Shown here piece after piece: positions 1-6,967 of a DNA stretch of 64,000 nucleotides. The position numbers were made by a program, and so were the translations under genes. The stretch comes from Paractinoplanes bogorensis (GTDB taxonomy: Bacteria; Actinomycetota; Actinomycetes; Mycobacteriales; Micromonosporaceae). Each line of letters opens with the position of its first letter. Position 1 is the stretch's first letter. Under the pieces are notes generated by a model. That model did no database searches. It was not told the origin of the DNA and worked only from the letters and a program-made list of their open reading frames with translations. Location: positions 186,001 to 250,000 of the forward strand of contig NZ_JAHKKG010000009.1 of the NCBI RefSeq assembly GCF_018829635.1, written 5' to 3'.

Positions 1-507
1 ATACGACGAGACCCAGTCGGTCGAGCCGCCGAAGAGGCCGTTGATCAGGCCGTAAGTCGGGTTGAAGAGCGCGTGCTTCCAGAGCAGCGCGGCGGCGATC
101 GGCATCACCAGGAACGGCGTGATCAGCATGGTCCGGACGATGCCGCGGCCGAGGAACTTACGGTCCAGCAGCACCGCGAACAGCAGGCCGAGGATGAGCG
201 AGAAGATCACCGCGCCGGCCGTCAGGACCACGGTGTTGACCAGCGCCGACCGCAACCGCGAGTCGGAGAGCACCGTGATGTAGTTGTCGAACCAGACGAA
301 CGGCTTGTCCCCCGGCCGCAGCGCGTTCCAGCTCAGCGTCGAGAGGTAGAGCGTGTAGAGGAACGGCACCTGCGTGATGATGATCGCGAAGATCAGCGCC
401 GGCAGCAGCGGCGCCCGACGCACCCAGCGGTCCTTTGCTCCGCCCTTGGTGGGCCGAGCAGGCGGCTGGGTCCGCCTGCTCGGCCGGGCTACCGTGGAAG
501 TGCTCAC
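1..507 (-). CDS. Sugar ABC transporter permease, MalF/UgpA type (C-terminal part off window)
   Basis: Reading the minus strand from a GTG at 507 gives 169 codons without a stop, running off the left edge. The N-terminus is a basic cytoplasmic leader followed by a transmembrane helix (LLPALIFAIIITQVPFLYTL), a loop with WFDNYITVL, and further helices (TVVLTAGAVIFSLILGLLFAV and TMLITPFLVMPIAAALLW). This is the usual start of the first permease of a carbohydrate ABC importer. The GTG directly follows the TAA of the binding-protein gene with no gap, so both are translated from one mRNA. A second permease is expected beyond the window. The substrate cannot be told. Confidence 0.85.
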   Translation of the reverse strand, partial: MSTSTVARPSRRTQPPARPTKGGAKDRWVRRAPLLPALIFAIIITQVPFLYTLYLSTLSWNALRPGDKPFVWFDNYITVLSDSRLRSALVNTVVLTAGAVIFSLILGLLFAVLLDRKFLGRGIVRTMLITPFLVMPIAAALLWKHALFNPTYGLINGLFGGSTDWVSSY

Positions 508-1869
508 TTACTTGTACTTCTTCGCCACGTCTTCGGCCTGCTTCTGACCGTCCGCGAGGGCCTTGTCGACCGTGGTGCTGCCGGCGATCGAGGCGCTCAC
601 TTCCTGCGACACCTTGGTGCCGAGGTCGGCGAACTCGGGGATGCCGACGAACTGCACACCGAGCGCGGGCCGGGGCTGCACGCCCGGGTTGGTCGGGTCG
701 GCGTGCTCGATCGAGCCGAGGGTCACGTCAGCGAACGCCTTGGCTGACTCCTTGTACTCCGGGATCGAGTAGGTCGAGGTGCGCTTGCCGGACGGGACAC
801 GCGACCAGCCGAGCTTCTCGCCGACCAGCTTCTCGTAGTCCTTGCTGGTCGCCCACGAGATGAACTTCCAGGCGTTGTCGGCCTTCTTGGTGGTCTTGGG
901 CATGGCCCACGCCCACGTCCACAGCCAGCCGGAGTACTCGGTCTTGTTCACCGGGGCGTACGCGTAACCGACCTTGCCGGCCACCTTGCTGGCGTTCGGG
1001 TCTTCCAGCGTGCCGGCCGCCGAGGTGGCGTCGTACCACATGGCCGCCTTGCCCTGGCCGAACGTGTTCAGGCACTCGGTGAAGCCGGACTGCGGGGCGC
1101 CGGGCTGACCGTGCTGCTTGAGCAGGTTGACGTAGAAGTTCGTCGCCTCCTTGAACTCGGGCGAGTCGACCTTCGGCGTCCAGTCCTTCTCGAACCAGGT
1201 GCCGCCGTACGTGTTCACGACCGTGGTGAGCGGCGCGAACAGCTCGCCCCAGCCGGGCAGGCCGCGCAGGCAGATGCCGGACACGCCCTTGCTCTTGTCG
1301 TCGAGCTTGGCCGCGAAGTCGGCGACCTGGGCCCACGTCGGCTTCTCGGGCATCTTGAGGCCCTTGGCGTCGAAGAGTTCCTTGTTGTACATGAGGAACG
1401 ACGACTCACCGTAGAACGGGGCGGCGTACATCTTGCCGTCCTCGCCGCTGAGCGACGACACCATCGGCTTGATCAGGTCGTTCACGTCGTACGCGGAGTC
1501 GGCCTGGGCCTGCGTCGACACCTCGTGCAGCCAGCCGTTCTTGGCCCAGATCGGCACCTCGTACGCGCCGACCGTGGCCACGTCGTACTGTCCGCCCTGG
1601 TTGGCGACGTCCTGGGTGACCTTGTCGCGAAGTTCGTTCTCCGGGAGGATCGTGAACTTCACGGTGATCCCGGTCTGCTTGGTGAAGTTGTCGGCGGTCA
1701 GCTTCTGGATGTCCTCCATCTGCGGATTGCCGACCATCAGCGCGGTGATGGTGTTGTCGTCCGAACCGCCGCTGCTGCCGCCGGTCGAGCCGGCACCGGA
1801 ACAGCCGGCCGTGACCATCAGCAGGCCGGCGGCCGTGACCGCCGTCGCCATGGCGAGTTTTCTGGACAT
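508..1869 (-). CDS. Extracellular sugar-binding lipoprotein of ABC importer (family 1)
   Basis: This 453-aa protein has a type II signal peptide with a lipobox ending at Cys23 (VTAGC) and then a Ser/Gly-rich linker, so it should be tethered to the outer face of the membrane. The mature part has the layout of family 1 solute-binding proteins (UgpB/MalE-like): a TVKFTIL strand, a DVATVGAYEVP hinge strand, GKMYAAPFYGESSFLMYNKELF and an aromatic-rich C-lobe. It delivers a carbohydrate to the permease encoded immediately downstream. It lies 48 bp after a deoR-type regulator, and a short inverted repeat in that gap is a possible control site. The exact sugar is unknown. Confidence 0.9.
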   Translation of the reverse strand: MSRKLAMATAVTAAGLLMVTAGCSGAGSTGGSSGGSDDNTITALMVGNPQMEDIQKLTADNFTKQTGITVKFTILPENELRDKVTQDVANQGGQYDVATVGAYEVPIWAKNGWLHEVSTQAQADSAYDVNDLIKPMVSSLSGEDGKMYAAPFYGESSFLMYNKELFDAKGLKMPEKPTWAQVADFAAKLDDKSKGVSGICLRGLPGWGELFAPLTTVVNTYGGTWFEKDWTPKVDSPEFKEATNFYVNLLKQHGQPGAPQSGFTECLNTFGQGKAAMWYDATSAAGTLEDPNASKVAGKVGYAYAPVNKTEYSGWLWTWAWAMPKTTKKADNAWKFISWATSKDYEKLVGEKLGWSRVPSGKRTSTYSIPEYKESAKAFADVTLGSIEHADPTNPGVQPRPALGVQFVGIPEFADLGTKVSQEVSASIAGSTTVDKALADGQKQAEDVAKKYK

Positions 1870-1879
1870 GGTGGAACCT

Positions 1880-1898
1880 CCGTTTTATTCGAAAACGG
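1880..1898. promoter_or_regulatory. Inverted repeat CCGTTTT-5-AAAACGG between deoR and binding-protein gene
   Basis: A perfect 7-bp inverted repeat with a 5-nt centre (attcg) lies just upstream of the binding-protein start at 1869. Its AT-rich arms stand out in this high-GC context. DeoR/GlpR proteins bind AT-rich inverted repeats, so autoregulation and control of the transporter is plausible. A weak terminator for deoR is the alternative, but no T-tract follows. Confidence 0.4.
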
Positions 1899-1917
1899 CG
1901 AGTGGGGGAGAGTGTTT

Positions 1918-2679
1918 TCAGACCCGGATGACTTGCGGTCCTAGCCGGGCATAGCGGTTCGCCTCGGAAACCGGCAGGGCGGTGTCCGTGACCAGTGATT
2001 CGAAATCAGATATCTCGGCGAATCGACAGAATGTGCGGACTCCGAATTTCGTGTGAATGCCGACGAAGACACGACGACGGGCGGCCGCCACCGCACGCGC
2101 CTTGACGTCCGCGACGGCCGGGTCGGGGGTGGTGAGCCCGACCTCGCGGGAGATGCCGTTGGCCCCGACGAAGGCCAGGTCGATCACGAACCCGGAGAGC
2201 ATGTTGCCCGCCCAGTGGTCGACCGTGGCCAGCGTGCGCCCCCGCACCCGGCCGCCGAGCAGCAGCACCGTGGCCGGCGTGGACGCGGCCAGCCACGCCG
2301 CGGTGTTGAGCGAGGCGGTCACGACGGTCAGCGGCCGGTCGGTGGGAAGAGCCTCGGCGATCAGCTGGGGGGTGAAGCCCTCGTCGATGAAGATCGTTTC
2401 CGCGTCCCCGATGAGCCCGACCGCGGCGGCCGCGATCCGGCGCTTCTCGGGGACACCGCGAATGGTCCGCATCGCGAGGTCGGTCTCGAATTTCGCGGTC
2501 TCGACCGGGTACGCACCGCCATGCGTACGCCGGACCAGACCGTGCTTTTCCAACAGGCGCAGATCGCGTCGAATTGTTTCGGCCGAGACGTCGAGTTCCG
2601 CCGCCAGTTTCGCGACTTCGACCTCTCCGTGCCGGCGGGCCAGCGCGACGATCTGGTGCTGCCGCTCGTCCGCATTCAA
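1918..2679 (-). CDS. DeoR/GlpR-family transcriptional regulator
   Basis: This 253-aa protein has an N-terminal DeoR helix-turn-helix (VAKLAAELDVSAETIRRDLRLLEKHGLVRRTHGGAYPV). A C-terminal sugar-phosphate-sensing DeoRC domain follows, including IFIDEGFTPQLIAEAL, the VVTASLNTAAWLA strand and DLAFVGANGIS. The family usually represses carbohydrate transport and catabolism genes and is released by a phosphorylated sugar. It is the first gene of the minus-strand sugar ABC operon (binding protein then permease downstream), so it probably controls that operon. The ATG at 2679 is the first possible start and fits the family length. Confidence 0.9.
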   Translation of the reverse strand: MNADERQHQIVALARRHGEVEVAKLAAELDVSAETIRRDLRLLEKHGLVRRTHGGAYPVETAKFETDLAMRTIRGVPEKRRIAAAAVGLIGDAETIFIDEGFTPQLIAEALPTDRPLTVVTASLNTAAWLAASTPATVLLLGGRVRGRTLATVDHWAGNMLSGFVIDLAFVGANGISREVGLTTPDPAVADVKARAVAAARRRVFVGIHTKFGVRTFCRFAEISDFESLVTDTALPVSEANRYARLGPQVIRV

Positions 2680-2701
2680 TTCCCGCCACCTCCGACCTCG
2701 T

Positions 2702-2884
2702 TGACCGACCTATTTGTAACACCGAAGAAACCTGTGGCCTCCATCACAAGCCAGGGCACTTCGTTGTTTACTTGCCCGTTTGACCGGTCGCGAACGCCGA
2801 CCAAGATCATGCCAAACCCGGGTTGATCAGGCATATCGACTGACCGTTTGCGAGGAAAACATGCCCACATAGTGACCGGTCGTG
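2702..2884. promoter_or_regulatory. Region upstream of deoR with four TGACCG-type repeats
   Basis: The gene-free stretch 2680-3116 first holds four copies of a TGACCGnnyGyG-like word: at 2702 (TGACCGACC), 2781 (TGACCGGTCGCG), 2841 (TGACCGTTTGCG) and 2873 (TGACCGGTCGTG). Copies two and four contain the palindrome GACCGGTC. They lie upstream of deoR (minus strand) and of the GGDEF-EAL gene (plus strand) and could be binding sites for a regulator of either. No clear -10/-35 pair was recognised. Confidence 0.3.
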
Positions 2885-2945
2885 TGAGCTCGGTCTTCGT
2901 TTCGGCGCCCGGTCCGTCTGCCCCGCTTCCCTCCGGGCTTTCCTC

Positions 2946-3128
2946 GGCTTTCCTCAGTGCGGCGCTCGGCCTTCCTCAGGTGCGGCGCTCGGCTTTCCTC
3001 AGGTGCGGCGCTCGGCTTTCGTCAGTGCGGCGCTCGGCCTTCCTCAGGTGCGGCGCTCGGCTTACCTCAGGTGCGGCGCTCGGCTTTCCTCAGCTGCGGC
3101 GCTCGGCTTTCCTCAGGTGCGGCGGCTC
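2946..3128 (+). repeat. Eight-copy 22-24 bp tandem repeat upstream of GGDEF-EAL gene
   Basis: Eight imperfect head-to-tail copies are visible, with lengths 22, 23, 23, 22, 23, 23, 23 and 24 bp. The shared core is CTCAGGTGCGGCGCTCGG, with single-base substitutions and loss or gain of one G in some copies. The period is not a multiple of three, so the array is open in more than one frame. The likely GTG start of the downstream c-di-GMP gene (3117) sits inside the last copy. Confidence 0.9.
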
Positions 3129-5381
3129 GGAGCCGACCTTCATGCCGTGCTCGCGACGGATCAACTGACAGAGTTCCTGTCCGCGGTTGCGGACCGGCCC
3201 GCCGGTCCGGCCGCTCATCACGCTGCCCTGGAATGCGCCGCCCGCGCCCTGAACGCGGACGTCGCGGTCCTGATGATCGACGGCGAAGTGGTCGCCTCGA
3301 TCGGCCTGCCCGCCGACGAGGTGCCCGCCTACACGCTGGCCGAGGTCGCCCTGGGCCACCGCGCCACGCTCGACCTCGGCGACCACCGGTACGCGGTCAC
3401 GTACGCCACGATCAGCGGCGCCAACCCGGGCGTACTGGTGCTCGGCCGCGCGTCCGACCCCTTCACGGCCGAGGAGGTCTGCCTGCTCCGCGGCATGGCC
3501 CGCGTCCTCGAGCTCAGCCTCCAGTCGCTGCACGTGATCGAGTCCGAGCGCCGCTTCGCCGAGGAGAACGGTCGCCTGCTCGGCTACCTCGACCACGGCC
3601 GCCGCGTCTTCGAGGAGCTGGGCGCCGTGCAGCGGGCGATCGGCCGCCGTACGCCCGTCGCCCGGGTCTTCGACATGGTGACCGCCGCCGTCCGCGACCT
3701 GCTCGGCGTCGACATGGTCGCGATCAGCCTGGTCGACCGCGAGGACCCGACCCGGGCCGGCGTGGTCGCCTCGAACGGCCTGTCGCCCGAGCTGGCGGCC
3801 CGGTTCCAGCAGGTCCCGGTCTCCACCTACGGCGTCTCCGGCCTGGCCATCCTGGCCGACGAGCTGGTCGCGATGCCCGACTACGTCTCGTCGGCGATCG
3901 CCCTGACCCAGATGACCGATCTGCGCCTCCGATCGGTCATGGCCGCCCCGGTGCACGAGAACGGTCAGGTCGCGGGCTGCGTCACGGTCGGCACGTTCGG
4001 CTCGCCGCGGCGCTGGGACAAGCCGGTCCGCGAGATCCTGCAGTCGTTCGCCGACCACCTCAGCCTCGCCCTGACCGACGCCCGCACCCAGGAGGCGATG
4101 AGCCAGGCGTTCCTCGACGCGCTCACCGGCCTGGCCACCCGAGCCCTGTTCCAGACCCGCATGGAGGAGGCCCTCGGCCCGGCCGGGCTGGGCGCCGCCG
4201 TGCTCTTCGTCGACCTCGACCGTTTCAAGGTCGTCAACGACTCGCTCGGGCACGCCGCCGGCGACGCCCTGCTCACCGAGGTGGCGGCCCGCATCCAGAG
4301 CTGCCTGCGCGACCGGGACACGGCCGCCCGGCTCGGCGGCGACGAGTTCGCCGTGCTGCTGCCCGGCGTGCACGACGCCGACGAGGCCGTGCCGGTGGCC
4401 GAGCGCATCCTGGACGCCCTGCGCGCGCCGTTCGACCTGCTCGGCGCCGAGACCTTCATCAGCTCCAGCATCGGCGTCGCGTTCAGCCGCCCCGGCCAGC
4501 ACGCCAGCTCGGTGCTCATGGTGCACGCCGACCTCGCGATGTACCAGGCCAAGAAGCACGGCAAGGACCGGTACGAGGTCTTCGAGCCGGCCATGCAGGA
4601 GGCGTTCCAGGCCCACATCGCCCTCGAGGCCGACCTGCGCCGGGCCGTGGTGCGCCACGAGTTCGAGCTGCGCTACCAGCCGATCGTGAACCTGCAGTCG
4701 GGCGACATCACCGGCGTCGAGGCGCTGATCCGCTGGCTGCACCCGGAGCGCGGGATCGTGCCGCCGATGGACTTCATCCCGCTGGCCGAGGAGACCGGCA
4801 TGATCGTGCCGATCGGCGAGTGGGTGCTGCGCGAGGCCACGGCCCGGGTCGCCGAATGGAACGCCCGCCGCACCGGCCCGCCCCTGACCGTCAGCGTCAA
4901 CCTGTCGGCGGTACAGCTCGACCAGGCCAACCTGGTCGAGACGGTCGAGTCGGCCCTGGCCGGCGCCGGGTTGCCGGCCGAGCACCTGGTGCTCGAGATG
5001 ACCGAGTCGCTGCTGGTCGACCACCGCCCGGCCACGCTCGAGCGCCTCGAGGCTCTCAAGGCCCTGGGCCTGCGCCTGGCCATCGACGACTTCGGTACGG
5101 GCTACTCCTCACTGGCCTACCTGCGCCGCTTCCCGGTCGACATCATCAAGATCGACAAATCCTTCGTGGACGACGTGGTGGACGAGCCGACCGCGGCCGC
5201 CCTGACCCACGGGATCATCCAGCTGGGCCGGGCGCTGCAGCTGTCAACGGTCGCCGAGGGCATCGAGCACGCCGGCCAGCTGACCTCCCTGGCCGGCGGC
5301 AACTGCGAGATGGGCCAGGGCTACTACTTCGCCGAGCCCCTGACCGGCACCGCCCTGGCCGAGCTGCTCTTCCCCGCCTGA
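3117..5381 (+). CDS. GAF-GGDEF-EAL cyclic-di-GMP synthase/phosphodiesterase
   Basis: From GTG 3117 the protein is 754 aa and predicted soluble. An N-terminal GAF-like region is followed by a short helical linker (ESERRFAEENGRLLGYL) and a second GAF-like domain. A GGDEF domain follows, with an intact GGDEF at residues 407-411 and an RxxD inhibitory site (RDRD) five residues before it. An EAL domain with EAL at 535-537 and DDFGTGYSSL completes it. Both catalytic signatures are intact, so it could make and degrade c-di-GMP. The start is uncertain: the reading frame is open back to 3003 through the tandem repeats, and GTG 3147 is another option. No Shine-Dalgarno site is evident. Confidence 0.88.
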   Translation: MRRLGADLHAVLATDQLTEFLSAVADRPAGPAAHHAALECAARALNADVAVLMIDGEVVASIGLPADEVPAYTLAEVALGHRATLDLGDHRYAVTYATISGANPGVLVLGRASDPFTAEEVCLLRGMARVLELSLQSLHVIESERRFAEENGRLLGYLDHGRRVFEELGAVQRAIGRRTPVARVFDMVTAAVRDLLGVDMVAISLVDREDPTRAGVVASNGLSPELAARFQQVPVSTYGVSGLAILADELVAMPDYVSSAIALTQMTDLRLRSVMAAPVHENGQVAGCVTVGTFGSPRRWDKPVREILQSFADHLSLALTDARTQEAMSQAFLDALTGLATRALFQTRMEEALGPAGLGAAVLFVDLDRFKVVNDSLGHAAGDALLTEVAARIQSCLRDRDTAARLGGDEFAVLLPGVHDADEAVPVAERILDALRAPFDLLGAETFISSSIGVAFSRPGQHASSVLMVHADLAMYQAKKHGKDRYEVFEPAMQEAFQAHIALEADLRRAVVRHEFELRYQPIVNLQSGDITGVEALIRWLHPERGIVPPMDFIPLAEETGMIVPIGEWVLREATARVAEWNARRTGPPLTVSVNLSAVQLDQANLVETVESALAGAGLPAEHLVLEMTESLLVDHRPATLERLEALKALGLRLAIDDFGTGYSSLAYLRRFPVDIIKIDKSFVDDVVDEPTAAALTHGIIQLGRALQLSTVAEGIEHAGQLTSLAGGNCEMGQGYYFAEPLTGTALAELLFPA

Positions 5382-5479
5382 TTTTCCCGACTTATCGTCT
5401 TCCGGAGCGGCCGCCGCCACCCCCGCCCACCCAGGGACGTGGCTGGGAGGCTACGCCCGGGCGAGCGGCCGGGAACTGG

Positions 5480-5505
5480 TTATCCACAATGGCGCGTTGT
5501 CCACA
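5480..5505 (+). other. Pair of DnaA-box-like sequences (TTATCCACA-8-TTGTCCACA)
   Basis: A consensus DnaA box TTATCCACA (5480-5488) and the actinobacterial variant TTGTCCACA (5497-5505) lie in the same orientation, separated by 8 bp. They are in the 165-bp gap between the GGDEF-EAL gene and the APH-like gene. The same arrangement, also with an 8-bp spacer, recurs at 60382-60407 on the other strand. No other origin features (dnaA, dnaN, large box cluster) are here, so this is an extra-oriC DnaA-site candidate. Confidence 0.6.
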
Positions 5506-5546
5506 GGGCGGCCGCGGGATCGAGCGCTGCTCGGCAGAATGACGGC

Positions 5547-6479
5547 ATGCGGGAACGACCGGCGGGCCTCAGCGATGACGATCTCGTGCGGGGGCTGGCC
5601 GACGGGTGGGGACTGCGGGCTCGCGAGCTGGTCTACCTGCCGGTCGGGGCCGGGGGCTATCACTGGGCGGTCGACGGGCAGTGGTTCGTGACGGTCTCGG
5701 TGACCGATCTTGACCGGGTGGAGCGGGCGCTGGGCACTGCCGTGGCGCTTCGGGAATCGGGGCTGGAGTTCGTGCTCGCGCCGATCCGGGCGCATGACGG
5801 GGCCGCAGGGCGACGGTTCACCCCACGACACCTGCTGTCGGTCTATCCGATGGTGGACGGGGTTGCCGGTGACTTCGGGCCGCATCCCGCCGAGGACCGT
5901 GAGCGTGTGCTCGACCTGCTGATCGAGCTGCACGGGGCGGGAGCGGCGCCGGATGGGGCCGAGGCGCCGCGGACTGACCTGCGGCTGCCTGGACGGGCGG
6001 GGCTCGAAGCGGCGCTCGACGACCTGGCCGGGCCGTGGCGCGGTGGGCCCTGCGGGGAGCCGGCCCGCGAGATCCTGGCCGCGAACGCGGGGGTGATCCA
6101 CGGCTGGCTGGCTGAGTTCGACCGGCTGGCCGGGGCGGCGGGCGATCCGGCGGGCTGGGTGATCACCCATGGCGAGCCGCACCCGGGGAACGTGCTGCAC
6201 ACGCCGGCCGGGCTGCTGCTGATCGACTGGGACACCGTGCTGGTGGCGCCGGCCGAGCGCGACCTGTGGATGCTGACCGACGCCATGATCGGGAGTGCGA
6301 CCGGCGAGGCCGGCACAGAGATAAGAGGGCGCCCGGTGTCGACCGAGCTGATCGCTTTCTACCGGCTGTGGTGGATGCTGGCCGATATCGCGATCTACGC
6401 CGACGAGCTGCGACGGGAGCACGGCGACGGCCCGGATCCGGCCAGCTCGTTGGGCTATCTGGCGAACTACTTCGGGTGA
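5547..6479 (+). CDS. APH-family (aminoglycoside phosphotransferase-like) small-molecule kinase
   Basis: From ATG 5547 the product is 310 aa. It shows an N-lobe with AGGYHWAVDGQWFVTVSV and a C-lobe catalytic loop HGEPHPGNVL (His208-Gly-Glu210), then the metal-binding LLIDWDTV. This is the APH/choline-kinase fold. The usual catalytic Asp of the HGD motif is Glu here, which is uncommon. A CAGAAT hexamer lies 6 nt before the ATG, so it may be leaderless. The longer frame from 5439 is rejected because it runs through the DnaA-box spacer. The substrate is unknown; resistance is only one possibility. Confidence 0.75.
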   Translation: MRERPAGLSDDDLVRGLADGWGLRARELVYLPVGAGGYHWAVDGQWFVTVSVTDLDRVERALGTAVALRESGLEFVLAPIRAHDGAAGRRFTPRHLLSVYPMVDGVAGDFGPHPAEDRERVLDLLIELHGAGAAPDGAEAPRTDLRLPGRAGLEAALDDLAGPWRGGPCGEPAREILAANAGVIHGWLAEFDRLAGAAGDPAGWVITHGEPHPGNVLHTPAGLLLIDWDTVLVAPAERDLWMLTDAMIGSATGEAGTEIRGRPVSTELIAFYRLWWMLADIAIYADELRREHGDGPDPASSLGYLANYFG

Positions 6480-6504
6480 TCACCGGGAAGGCCGGCGAGG
6501 AGCG

Positions 6505-6957
6505 TCACGGCGTACGGGAGAAGGTTTGAATGATCTCGGCCAACGCGGGCGGCTCCAGACGGCCGGCCAGCGTGCCGAAGTCGCTCGGCGCGACCCAGGC
6601 GTGGCCCAGCAACTCCTCGGCCTCGTAGGGCATCAGGCCGGCTCGGGAGAGGGCCGGCGACGGCGTGTCGTAGCGGGCGGCGAAGAACTGTTCCTCGCCG
6701 ATGTAGAAACGGCCCTTCCAGTACGAATTGCGGCGCACGTCGACGAAATGGTCGCCGACTCGGGCCGGGTCGAGGCCGGTCTCCTCGGCCAGTTCGCGCC
6801 GGGCCGCCTCGTGCGGGGTCTCGCCCTCGTCCAGGCCACCACCCGGCGGCTCCCAGATCTCGGTGCCGTCGTGCGGGTCGCGCCAGTGCATCAGGAGTAC
6901 GCGCCCGTCGGCGTCGAAGCAGATCACTCGGGCCGCGGGGCGGTGCGTGCTCTCCAT
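6505..6957 (-). CDS. Nudix hydrolase
   Basis: This 150-aa protein carries a complete Nudix box (GX5EX7REUXEEXGU) with the E and EE metal ligands in REL-A-EE-TGL. It begins with a strand typical of NTP or NDP-sugar hydrolases (AARVICFDADGRVLLMHW). An AAGG Shine-Dalgarno sequence is about 9 nt upstream of the ATG. It converges with the APH-like gene and lies 10 bp beyond the 3' end of the next minus-strand gene, so it could be co-transcribed with the GGDEF-EAL gene upstream of it. The substrate is not predictable. Confidence 0.88.
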   Translation of the reverse strand: MESTHRPAARVICFDADGRVLLMHWRDPHDGTEIWEPPGGGLDEGETPHEAARRELAEETGLDPARVGDHFVDVRRNSYWKGRFYIGEEQFFAARYDTPSPALSRAGLMPYEAEELLGHAWVAPSDFGTLAGRLEPPALAEIIQTFSRTP

Positions 6958-6967
6958 GAGTCCGACC

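Noticed and set aside
73..747. Plus-strand frame near the left edge
   Set aside because: It lies antisense to the ABC permease and binding-protein genes, which have clear motifs on the minus strand.
2957..5542. Long open frame of about 861 codons over the GGDEF-EAL gene
   Set aside because: Its translation is Arg/Pro/Gly-rich low-complexity typical of out-of-phase high-GC reading; the GGDEF and EAL motifs are in the other frame.
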